Assembly: GCA_021155905.1 (NCBI GenBank)
Contig: JAJNBG010000044.1
Coordinates: forward strand, 1-40,499
From: Bacteroidota bacterium
GTDB taxonomy: Bacteria; Bacteroidota; Bacteroidia; B-17B0; Aurantibacillaceae
Length of the DNA stretch: 40,499 bases
Direction of reading: 5' to 3'
Position 1 is the stretch's first letter. Each line of letters opens with the position of its first letter. The notes beneath the pieces were generated by a model. The model worked only from the letters and a program-made list of their open reading frames with translations, ran no database searches and was not told the origin of the DNA. This document shows, piece after piece, positions 25,919-33,914 of this stretch. A program made the position numbers and the translations under genes.

Positions 25919-25937
25919 CACATTATTTTAGAAATGT

Positions 25938-26891
25938 ATGAAAATTACCGAACATCTTAAATCTGCGAAAGACACATTATTCTCTATTGAAATTCTTCCT
26001 CCACTGAAAGGAAAAAGTATTCATTCCATTTTCGACGGCATTGATCCATTAATGGAATTCAAACCTGCCTTTGTGGATGTTACTTATCACCGCGAGGAAT
26101 ACATTTATAAAAAACGGGAAGGCGGATATCTTGAAAAAGTAAGCATTCGTAAACGCCCTGGCACAGTTGGAATCTGCGCGGCCATCATGAATAAATATGA
26201 TGTAGAAGCTGTACCTCATATTATTTGCGGAGGTTTTACGCGTGAAGAAACGGAAAATGCTTTAATCGATCTTCAATTCTTAGGAATTGATAATGTGTTA
26301 GCGATTCGTGGTGATAGTATCAAAACTGAATCTCATTTCGTTCCTGAACCGGGAGGCCATAACTATGCCATTGATTTGGTAAAACAGATTAAAGATATGA
26401 ACGCCGGCATATACCTCGATGATGAAATGAAAGATGCATCACCGACGAACTTCTGTATGGGTGTTGCCGGGTATCCTGAAAAACATTTTGAAGCACCCAA
26501 TTTATATAGTGATATGAAATGGCTGAAAGCGAAAGTGGATGCAGGAGCTGATTACATAGTAACCCAAATGTTTTTTGATAATAAAAAATATTTTGAATTC
26601 GTTGATATCTGTCGTCAGAATGACATTACCATTCCTATCATTCCGGGATTAAAAATATTGAGTTCCCGCTCACAGTTAATTGCATTGCCTAAGATCTTCC
26701 ATATCGATTTACCTCAGGACCTTTTCGTTGAACTGGAAAAATGCAAAGACGATAAAGCGGTAAAGGAGATTGGTATTCAATGGTGTATTGAGCAAAGCAA
26801 AGAACTAAAAAAGGCGGGCGTACCATGTCTTCATTATTACACCATGGGAACTTCAGATAGCACCAAGAGAGTAGCCAGAGAAGTGTTTTAA
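25938..26891 (+). CDS. metF: Methylenetetrahydrofolate reductase
   Basis: MetF reduces 5,10-methylene-THF to 5-methyl-THF with FAD, supplying methyl groups for methionine synthesis. The 317-residue TIM-barrel protein is the usual bacterial length. Diagnostic segments are FSIEILPPLKGKS with the catalytic Glu, FVDVTYH, VEAVPHIICGGFT, GIDNVLAIRGDS (FAD contact), FCMGVAGYPEKH, and ADYIVTQMFFDN followed by IPIIPGLKIL. It is transcribed alone between a promoter-like site and a strong terminator. A perfect 17-nt palindrome upstream could be an operator. No metH or metE is nearby. Confidence 0.96.
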   Translation: MKITEHLKSAKDTLFSIEILPPLKGKSIHSIFDGIDPLMEFKPAFVDVTYHREEYIYKKREGGYLEKVSIRKRPGTVGICAAIMNKYDVEAVPHIICGGFTREETENALIDLQFLGIDNVLAIRGDSIKTESHFVPEPGGHNYAIDLVKQIKDMNAGIYLDDEMKDASPTNFCMGVAGYPEKHFEAPNLYSDMKWLKAKVDAGADYIVTQMFFDNKKYFEFVDICRQNDITIPIIPGLKILSSRSQLIALPKIFHIDLPQDLFVELEKCKDDKAVKEIGIQWCIEQSKELKKAGVPCLHYYTMGTSDSTKRVAREVF

Positions 26892-26934
26892 CTTCAACAT
26901 TTACTTCAGGCTTCCTGAATACATAAAAAATTAC

Positions 26935-26966
26935 AAAGAGCGTTTGTTAACCAAACGCTCTTTTTG
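26935..26966 (+). terminator. Intrinsic terminator after metF
   Basis: A 12-base-pair stem AAAGAGCGTTTG/CAAACGCTCTTT (26935-26946 and 26952-26963) with a five-base loop is followed by T residues. Confidence 0.9.
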
Positions 26967-26974
26967 ATTAAAAA

Positions 26975-26993
26975 CACTTATCGGCAAAAACCG
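26975..26993 (+). promoter_or_regulatory. 19-nt motif upstream of secreted-protein gene, copy 2
   Basis: CACTTATCGGCAAAAACCG ends 95 nt before the ATG of the first LRR protein gene, just after the metF terminator. It differs from the copy at 3973-3991 by one base and includes the inverted repeat CGG-N6-CCG. The second LRR paralogue has no copy upstream. Confidence 0.45.
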
Positions 26994-27088
26994 CTCAGTT
27001 ATTAAGCCATAGCCTCCTATTGCCAATCTCACCAGAATGTAGGGTTTGTATCCTCTAATTTTACATTAGAAATACCAGAACTCACGTT

Positions 27089-29983
27089 ATGAAAAATTTA
27101 TTTACACTACTCGCCTTACTGATTTGCTTAACCAACAACATTCAGTCACAAAATACAGTCACTATCCAGGATACCAGTTTTTTATCCTGGCTACAGGTTA
27201 ATGTTCCGGCAGCTATGACCGGCAATCAAATGGACACCACGCACAGTGATGTAACTTCAAGAAGACAGGTTATTATTCAAAACAGGCATATTTTAAATTT
27301 AAATGGCATCCAGTATTTTGATTCGTTAAAGACATTGGACTGTAGTCTCAATATTTATGACACTCTTTTTATTCGAATAAAAACAATCCCTGCTCTACCT
27401 GCCCTATTGGACACATTGATCTGTAATGGCAATGCAATAGACAGTTTACCGCAGCTGCCAAATGGTTTGCTGCTCTTACAATGCTCTCAGAATTTACTGG
27501 ATAGTTTACCGGCTTTACCAAATACAATAAAATTATTGGAATGCTGGGGTAACCAATTGACGGATCTTCCAGCATTGCCGGATTCATTACAACATTTAAA
27601 CTGCTGCAACAATCAGCTTCAGGGTATTCCTGCATTGCCCGATTCTCTAACCTTTCTTAAATGTGATTTCAATCAATTGCAGAGCCTTCCGGTTTTGCCG
27701 GACTCGTTAAACACTTTACTTTGTACCCATAATAACCTGACCGCCCTTCCTGCTTTACCAAATTCGATTGGAAGTATGGATTGCTCATACAATCAAATAA
27801 CTGCACTGCCCGCTTTACCGATATTTTTACCGGCGTTGTTTTGCAATAACAATCAGTTAACAACGTTGCCATCACTACCAAATTCTATTACATTCATTGA
27901 TTGCTCATTCAATCAAATCAATATCCTTCCAGCATTACCAACCTCACTGATCAAATTAAACTGTAGTTATAATACTTTGCCGTCGCTTCCGACGCTGCCA
28001 AACACATTGGAAATTCTGTATTGTGGCAACAACCAACTTCCGGTACTACCTGCTCTACCGGCATCTCTAATTGATCTGGACTGCAGCACTAATTTATTAC
28101 CGGTTCTTCCTTCGTTACCGCTCTCTTTAACTACATTGATATGCCGTTCCAATCACCTACCCGCGCTTCCATTATTACCGCCATCACTGAATACACTTGA
28201 TTGCAGCGCCAATCAGATAACTAATTTACCGGCGTTGCCAAATTCATTAATAAGTTTAATTTGCTCGTCAAATCAGTTAAATAGTCTACCGGCTTTACCT
28301 GGTTCATTAGGTGGTTTAAATTGTAATTTTAATTCGATTGCAGCTCTCCCTTCATTACCAGGCTCATTAATCATGTTGGAATGTATTTCCAACCAACTTT
28401 CCGCCTTGCCTGCGTTACCACAAAATTTGATGAGACTGGATTGTCAAAGCAATAACATTCACTGTTTTGATCCGTTCGGTAATATTTCCAATTATTTGAA
28501 CATTTCTCACAATCCATTTACCTGTCTTCCCAATTATATCCCTGTGATGGATTCGGTAACCTTACTTTATCCCTTGTGTGCAGCAGGTAATCCTTTCAAT
28601 TGTCCTTCGGCATTTGGCATCGTTGGTTTCACTTATACTGATGAAAACGGGAGTTGTCTTAAAGATAGCGGAGATGTTGGGTTAAGGAACATTCCACTAA
28701 AGATTTATGATAACGCGTCCGATTTAATCGGAACAACCTATACAGCATCAAACGGTGTTTATCAGTTTTTAAACTCTGCAAATACCTTTACTGTAAAAAT
28801 TGACACGGTTGGTAAACCATTTGCTGCAGGATGTTCTTTTCCCGGAATAGACAGCACAGTAACCGTCGCTGTACTTGACACCAATATTAATTTTGCTTTA
28901 AAATGCGGGCAGGGATTTGATATCGGCATTCAATCGATAAGTACCTGTGGCATTATTTTTCCGGGACAAACACATAATCTGCGTTTAAACGTTGGAGATA
29001 TGAGTCATTGGTATAACTTAAACTGCGCTTCCGGTCTAAGTGGCACCGTTTCATTTCTGGTGACTGGACCTGTAACTTATATGGGGCCAGTGGCCGGAGC
29101 ACTAATACCTAATGTTAGTGGAAATTTATTTACTTACAATATCGTTGATTTTGGAACAGTCAATAATATCAAAGATTTTCAAATTCAACTACAACCATTT
29201 CCAACTGCTCAGGCAGGAGATGTGATCTGCATACAGGCAAAAGTAACACCAACGGGAGGTGATAATTATCCTGCGAATAATACATATACAACCTGCTATA
29301 CAGTCGTGAATTCGCATGACCCTAATATTAAAGAAGTATATCCGGTGGATGTCCCTTTTGATTTCAATGATTGGTTAACCTATACCATCCATTTTCAAAA
29401 TACGGGAAACGCACCGGCTTTTAATATCAAAATAGATGATGAATTAGACACACTTTTGGATGTATCTACCTTTGAAGTAATTGATTATAGCCACCCGAAT
29501 AGTACAAGTTTAATTGGACGTAATTTATCAGTCTATTTCGCCAACATCCAGTTACCTGACAGTTCAAGTGACAAGGAAGGGTCCATAGGATTTGTACAGT
29601 ACCGTATTAAACCAAAAGCGTCCTGGGTTATACCATTACAGATTAAAAACACAGCCTACATCTACTTTGATTTCAATCCTCCGATTGTAACCAATACAAC
29701 GATCAACTCACTTCTCGATTTCAGCACCGGTATAACCAAACAAAAAGAAAATAATATGGCTATCTATCCAAACCCAACAAATGGCCTGTTCACAATTCAT
29801 ATGGACAGCAAAGAAAATTTATCGGTGCGATTATACGATATCGCTGGCAACATAATTCTTGTACAAACATTGGAAAATGGCAACGGAGCTATCGATGCCA
29901 GTCATTTGGCGGCCGGAATCTACAACATCCAAATCAAAGGGGAAGGTACTGTGACAAACAAAAAGTTAGTGATTGTAAAGTAG
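27089..29983 (+). CDS. T9SS-secreted leucine-rich repeat protein, paralogue 1
   Basis: The 964-residue protein has a signal peptide (residues 1-20) and an N-cap of the type VTIQDTSFLSWLQ. About 18 LRRs of exactly 20 residues follow, consensus LPxLPxSLxxLxCxxNQLxx, with cysteines at 112, 132 and so on to 452. The LPxLP pattern recalls the YopM/IpaH class, while the L-x-C-x-x-N-x-L part is common in Bacteroidota LRRs. After the cap (CLPNYIPVMD) come an SdrD-B-like domain (about 508-600), a further beta domain, a DUF7619-like domain (about 743-875; HDPNIKEVYPVD ... IKNTAYIYFDFNPPIVTNT) and a type A T9SS sorting domain (about 890-964; IYPNPTNGLFTI). Protein binding or adhesion at the surface is likely. 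A paralogue follows 115 nt downstream. Confidence 0.92.
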   Translation: MKNLFTLLALLICLTNNIQSQNTVTIQDTSFLSWLQVNVPAAMTGNQMDTTHSDVTSRRQVIIQNRHILNLNGIQYFDSLKTLDCSLNIYDTLFIRIKTIPALPALLDTLICNGNAIDSLPQLPNGLLLLQCSQNLLDSLPALPNTIKLLECWGNQLTDLPALPDSLQHLNCCNNQLQGIPALPDSLTFLKCDFNQLQSLPVLPDSLNTLLCTHNNLTALPALPNSIGSMDCSYNQITALPALPIFLPALFCNNNQLTTLPSLPNSITFIDCSFNQINILPALPTSLIKLNCSYNTLPSLPTLPNTLEILYCGNNQLPVLPALPASLIDLDCSTNLLPVLPSLPLSLTTLICRSNHLPALPLLPPSLNTLDCSANQITNLPALPNSLISLICSSNQLNSLPALPGSLGGLNCNFNSIAALPSLPGSLIMLECISNQLSALPALPQNLMRLDCQSNNIHCFDPFGNISNYLNISHNPFTCLPNYIPVMDSVTLLYPLCAAGNPFNCPSAFGIVGFTYTDENGSCLKDSGDVGLRNIPLKIYDNASDLIGTTYTASNGVYQFLNSANTFTVKIDTVGKPFAAGCSFPGIDSTVTVAVLDTNINFALKCGQGFDIGIQSISTCGIIFPGQTHNLRLNVGDMSHWYNLNCASGLSGTVSFLVTGPVTYMGPVAGALIPNVSGNLFTYNIVDFGTVNNIKDFQIQLQPFPTAQAGDVICIQAKVTPTGGDNYPANNTYTTCYTVVNSHDPNIKEVYPVDVPFDFNDWLTYTIHFQNTGNAPAFNIKIDDELDTLLDVSTFEVIDYSHPNSTSLIGRNLSVYFANIQLPDSSSDKEGSIGFVQYRIKPKASWVIPLQIKNTAYIYFDFNPPIVTNTTINSLLDFSTGITKQKENNMAIYPNPTNGLFTIHMDSKENLSVRLYDIAGNIILVQTLENGNGAIDASHLAAGIYNIQIKGEGTVTNKKLVIVK
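27392..28471 (+). repeat. 18 tandem 60-bp LRR units
   Basis: The cysteine codons start at 27422, 27482 and so on every 60 nt to 28442 without a single insertion or deletion. Each unit encodes one 20-residue LRR. Units are diverged in DNA, apart from recurring AATCAG/AATCAA and TTACC(A/G)GC(A/G) words. The array limits are set arbitrarily 30 nt before the first cysteine codon and 30 nt after the last. Confidence 0.92.
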
Positions 29984-30098
29984 TAGCTTTTGAAAAATAA
30001 AGGCATACATGAACATGTTGAATTTGTTAGTTTTTCAATAATGGGATGTCTTTAACTATGAGTAGCCAAATGTCGTATATTTACTATAAATTCATGAT

Positions 30099-32543
30099 AT
30101 GAAAAAAATCGCCATTCTATTCATTTTCTTAATATCGGCTCCAAATGTAAAAGCTCAATTTGTGACCGTACCTGACGCTAACTTTGTGACTTGGCTGCAA
30201 ACAATTTATCCATTATGCATGAATGGGAACCAGATTGACACCACTTGTCCAAATATTATAAATGCAACCGCAATAAATATTACAAACCTAAACCTTTCCG
30301 ATTTAACAGGTATTAAATATTTTAAAAATTTGCAAGTTTTAAATTGTCAAAATAATCAAATTACAAACTTAACATCGTTACCTAACTCAATAACTCATCT
30401 CCTCTGTTCAGGCAATCAATCATTAACTGCAATTAATTTGCCGTCGTCCTTATATAAATTAGAATGTATGTGGTGTCAATTGACAAGTCTCCCGTCTCTT
30501 CCCTCATCTCTGCGTATTTTAAATTGTGGCGACAATCAATTAACTAGCTTGCCACTTTTACCAATCTTATTAGAATCATTAGGTTGTAGAGGAAATCAAA
30601 TTACTACTTTACCAAATTTGCCAAATTCGTTAATTAGCTTGGGATGTGAAATAAATCAATTATCATCACTACCACCACTACCAAATAATCTTGAAGTATT
30701 AGATTGCTATGACAACCAAATTACCTCGCTACCAATGTTGCCTGCACAACTTTTTATTTTATCTTGTGCCCATAATTTATTAACAAATCTCCCTGTTCTT
30801 CCAAATACAATATCTGAAATATCATGTGAAAATAATTTCATTTCAAATATGCCGATTTTACCAACTGGCTTAACACTTCTAAGATGTTCGCATAATCAAC
30901 TTACAAGTCTACCACCCCTGCCAAATACAATTGTTCAATTATTCTGTGACTCCAATCAAATCAATAATATTCCTGCTTTCCCGAATTCTTTAGACGAGTT
31001 AAATTGCAGTAACAATTTCATTAACTGTTTTCCATTCTTTCCTGCAATGTCAATCATAGACATATCTAACAATCCCAATAACTGTTTACCAAATTATATC
31101 CCGACCATGGACGCAAACACACTTTCGTTTCCGCTGTGTAACGCTGGTATTTCAAATGGTTGTCCAAATGCGCAAGGAATAGTTGGCAATATTTATAAAG
31201 ACATCAATTCAAATTGTGTAAAAAATAACGGGGAAATTGGTATAAAAAATATACGTGTAAAGATATATGACAACAATAGCAATTTAATTGGGCAAACATA
31301 CTCTGCGACAAATGGAATTTATGGATTTCCACAAAATGGGAATAGCTATTCGATCTTAATTGATACATTATATTTGCCATATACATCATCGTGTATTTAT
31401 CCTGGTTTAGATAGCAGTTTTACGGTTTCTCAACTTGACACAAACATCAACTTCGCCCTAATTAACAAACCAGGTTTTGATTTAGGCATACAGTCGATCA
31501 ATGTAAATGGAACTGTGTTTCCTGGAGTACCCCATGCTATAGTTGTTAACGCTGGTGATTTTGCACATTGGTATAATTTTAATACTACTGCCGGGGTAAA
31601 CGGAACCGTAACTTTTTCTATTATTGGTCCTGTAACATATATTGGGTCAGCTGTTGGATCATTAACGCCAACTGTTTCAGGAAATGTTTATACTTATAAT
31701 GTTTCAGACTTTGGAACAATAAACAATACAAGTGATTTTAAATTAATATTTCAAACCGATACAATTGCACAAGCAGGGGATTCCATTTGTGTTCATGCAA
31801 CTATTAACCCAGTTAATGGAGATAATAATATTACAAATAATTCATATACCTATTGTTACCAAGTCGTTAATTCATACGATCCAAATATTAAAGAAGTTTA
31901 TCCTGTCGATGTGATGCCTGGGTATAACGATTGGTTAACATATACGATTCATTTTCAAAATACAGGAAATGCTCCCGCTCATAATATCCGATTGGCTGAT
32001 ACACTAGACGCAATGTTGGATTTAGAATCTTTTCAGGTTATTAATTACAGCCACCAAAACATAATAGATTTAACCGGCGATATTTTGAATATTCGTTTTC
32101 CAAACATCCAATTGCCTGATAGCGCCTCAAATCCAATCGGTTCGATTGGTTTCATTCAATACCGTTTAAAACCTAAAACAACCTGGACACCACCCTATCA
32201 AATAAAAAACACAGCCTATATTTATTTTGATTACAATAGCCCCATTATAACGAATACAACTATTAATAAATTTACCCAGATTGTTTCTGTAAAAGAAAAT
32301 TCTAAAGAGCCATTGGCAACTATTTATCCAAACCCAACAAGCGGTATCTTTACAATCGAATTAGCGAGCAATGAAAAACAAACTATCCAGGTAATTGACA
32401 TTACAGGAAATACAGTGACTTCCCAGGTGATCGAAAACGGAAAAACAACTGTCAATACCAGTGATCTGGCAGCAGGAATCTACAACATCCAAATTAAAGG
32501 AAATGGTGTTTTGATGAATAAAAAACTGGTGATAGTGAAATAA
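30099..32543 (+). CDS. T9SS-secreted leucine-rich repeat protein, paralogue 2
   Basis: The 814-residue paralogue repeats the layout of its upstream neighbour: signal peptide (1-19), N-cap VTVPDANFVTWLQ, 12 strictly 20-residue LRRs with cysteines from 83 to 303, cap CLPNYIPTMD, SdrD-B-like domain from about 356, DUF7619-like domain from about 592 (YDPNIKEVYPVD) and a type A T9SS sorting domain (about 735-814; IYPNPTSGIFTI ... LAAGIYNIQIKG). It is six repeats shorter. Its LRR part is clearly more AT-rich than paralogue 1, although the last 150 nt are nearly alike. It lacks the 19-nt upstream motif and may be cotranscribed or separately regulated; no terminator is seen between the two. Confidence 0.92.
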   Translation: MKKIAILFIFLISAPNVKAQFVTVPDANFVTWLQTIYPLCMNGNQIDTTCPNIINATAINITNLNLSDLTGIKYFKNLQVLNCQNNQITNLTSLPNSITHLLCSGNQSLTAINLPSSLYKLECMWCQLTSLPSLPSSLRILNCGDNQLTSLPLLPILLESLGCRGNQITTLPNLPNSLISLGCEINQLSSLPPLPNNLEVLDCYDNQITSLPMLPAQLFILSCAHNLLTNLPVLPNTISEISCENNFISNMPILPTGLTLLRCSHNQLTSLPPLPNTIVQLFCDSNQINNIPAFPNSLDELNCSNNFINCFPFFPAMSIIDISNNPNNCLPNYIPTMDANTLSFPLCNAGISNGCPNAQGIVGNIYKDINSNCVKNNGEIGIKNIRVKIYDNNSNLIGQTYSATNGIYGFPQNGNSYSILIDTLYLPYTSSCIYPGLDSSFTVSQLDTNINFALINKPGFDLGIQSINVNGTVFPGVPHAIVVNAGDFAHWYNFNTTAGVNGTVTFSIIGPVTYIGSAVGSLTPTVSGNVYTYNVSDFGTINNTSDFKLIFQTDTIAQAGDSICVHATINPVNGDNNITNNSYTYCYQVVNSYDPNIKEVYPVDVMPGYNDWLTYTIHFQNTGNAPAHNIRLADTLDAMLDLESFQVINYSHQNIIDLTGDILNIRFPNIQLPDSASNPIGSIGFIQYRLKPKTTWTPPYQIKNTAYIYFDYNSPIITNTTINKFTQIVSVKENSKEPLATIYPNPTSGIFTIELASNEKQTIQVIDITGNTVTSQVIENGKTTVNTSDLAAGIYNIQIKGNGVLMNKKLVIVK
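30315..31034 (+). repeat. 12 tandem 60-bp LRR units
   Basis: Cysteine codons start at 30345, 30405 and so on every 60 nt to 31005, again without indels. The period and phase relative to the cysteine equal those of paralogue 1. Confidence 0.9.
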
Positions 32544-32555
32544 TTGCTTTAACAA

Positions 32556-32594
32556 AGCCACATAAGACATAGCCATCTATGTTACTATGTGGTT
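32556..32594. other. Nested hairpin between LRR paralogue 2 and purM
   Basis: The outer stem pairs AGCCACATA with TATGTGGTT (32556-32564 and 32586-32594, one G-T pair). The inner stem pairs CATAG with CTATG (32568-32572 and 32577-32581) around CCAT. Neither side has a T-tract, so it is not a typical terminator. It may be a REP-like intergenic element or the remains of one. Confidence 0.5.
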
Positions 32595-32627
32595 AAAAAG
32601 TCAAACAGCAATTTATCCTTTTTCTCT

Positions 32628-32635
32628 TATCTTTG
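32628..32635 (+). promoter_or_regulatory. -7 box of the purM promoter
   Basis: TATCTTTG is an exact TAnnTTTG match 19 nt before the purM ATG. The predicted start near 32641 gives a leader of about 14 nt. No good -33 TTTG is seen at normal spacing. Confidence 0.5.
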
Positions 32636-32654
32636 GGGCTCATAAGCACAAAGC

Positions 32655-33875
32655 ATGTCAGATTTAAAATATAATTTACGCGGCGTTTCAGCATCCAAGG
32701 AAGATGTTCATAATGCCATTTCCAATATCGATAAAGGATTATTCCCGCAAGCGTTTTGCAAAATCGTTCCTGATTATTTAACAGGAAGCGATGAGCATTG
32801 CATCATCATGCATGCGGACGGTGCAGGCACAAAATCGTCGTTGGCTTATGTGTACTGGAAAGAAACCGGCGACCTCAGCGTTTGGAAAGGAATCGCGCAG
32901 GACGCAGTGATCATGAACATTGACGATTTAATCTGCGTAGGGGCTACCAATAATATTTTATTGTCTTCTACCATTGGCCGGAATAAAGGTTTGATCCCGG
33001 GAGAAGTCATTTCTGCTATCATTAACGGAACGGAAGAAGTGCTTCAGAACTTACGGGATAATGGCATTGACATTCGTTCCACCGGTGGTGAAACAGCTGA
33101 TGTTGGTGATCTAGTGAGAACGTTAATCGTCGACAGTACCGTAGTTTGCCGGATGAAACAATCTGATGTTATTTCCAATCACCAGATTAAAGCAGGTGAT
33201 GTGATTGTTGGTTTATCTTCTTCAGGAAAAGCCACTTATGAAACCGAGTACAATGGCGGCATGGGAAGCAATGGCTTAACCAGCGCCCGTCATGACGTTT
33301 TCAGTAAAGCAGTGGCTGAAAAATACCCGGAGTCTTATGATAACGCATTACCAAAAGAAGTCACTTATTGCGGACAATTAAACCTGACGGATAAAATTGA
33401 AGTAAGCTATACCGACATCGACGGCAAAGAAATTAAAGAACAGGTGACAGCAGGTAAACTGGTTTTATCTCCTACACGTACTTATGCACCTATAGTTAAA
33501 AAATTACTATCAACCTTAGGAACAAAAATCAGCGGCATCGTTCATTGCAGCGGTGGGGCACAAACGAAGGTTCTTCACTTTGTAGAAGGAGTTCATATCA
33601 TTAAAAATAACCTGTTCCCTTTACCACCCTTGTTTAAAACCATACACGAACAAAGTAAAACGGATTACAAGGAAATGTACAAGGTATTTAATATGGGTCA
33701 CCGCCTGGAAGTATATTTACCACAGGAATTGGCACAGGAAGTCATTGCCATTTCCAAAACATTTAATGTGGATGCACAGATTATTGGCCGTGTAGAAAAA
33801 TATGATACTTCGACAGGCTCAGTAACAGGTAAAAAAGTGACTATTGAATCTGAATTTGGGAAATTTGAGTATTAA
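32655..33875 (+). CDS. purM: Phosphoribosylformylglycinamidine cyclo-ligase (AIR synthase), Bacteroidota type
   Basis: PurM converts formylglycinamidine ribonucleotide to aminoimidazole ribonucleotide with ATP, the fifth step of purine synthesis. The 406-residue protein starts with RGVSASKEDVHNAI and has HADGAGTKSSLAYVYWKETGD (ATP site loop), STGGETADVGDLVRT, VGLSSSGKATYE, SPTRTYAPIVKKLL and HCSGGAQTKVLHF. It is longer than E. coli PurM (345), as is usual for the divergent Bacteroidota form, which automated pipelines sometimes call AIR synthase-related. It lies alone on the plus strand, 39 nt from the end of a convergent gene. No other pur genes are in the window. Confidence 0.9.
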   Translation: MSDLKYNLRGVSASKEDVHNAISNIDKGLFPQAFCKIVPDYLTGSDEHCIIMHADGAGTKSSLAYVYWKETGDLSVWKGIAQDAVIMNIDDLICVGATNNILLSSTIGRNKGLIPGEVISAIINGTEEVLQNLRDNGIDIRSTGGETADVGDLVRTLIVDSTVVCRMKQSDVISNHQIKAGDVIVGLSSSGKATYETEYNGGMGSNGLTSARHDVFSKAVAEKYPESYDNALPKEVTYCGQLNLTDKIEVSYTDIDGKEIKEQVTAGKLVLSPTRTYAPIVKKLLSTLGTKISGIVHCSGGAQTKVLHFVEGVHIIKNNLFPLPPLFKTIHEQSKTDYKEMYKVFNMGHRLEVYLPQELAQEVIAISKTFNVDAQIIGRVEKYDTSTGSVTGKKVTIESEFGKFEY

Positions 33876-33914
33876 GTTTGAGATGCTGATGCTCCGGCTG
33901 GCGGACAGTATAAC

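Noticed and set aside
27020..27088. A second sigma-54 promoter downstream of the other copy of the 19-nt motif
   Set aside because: No GG-N10-GC pair with acceptable flanks is present on the plus strand, so the motif cannot be tied to sigma-54 by both copies.
27422..28442. 60-bp periodic units considered as a CRISPR-like or non-coding repeat array
   Set aside because: The units lie in frame within a long coding region and encode clear LRRs, and there is no constant repeat with unique spacers.
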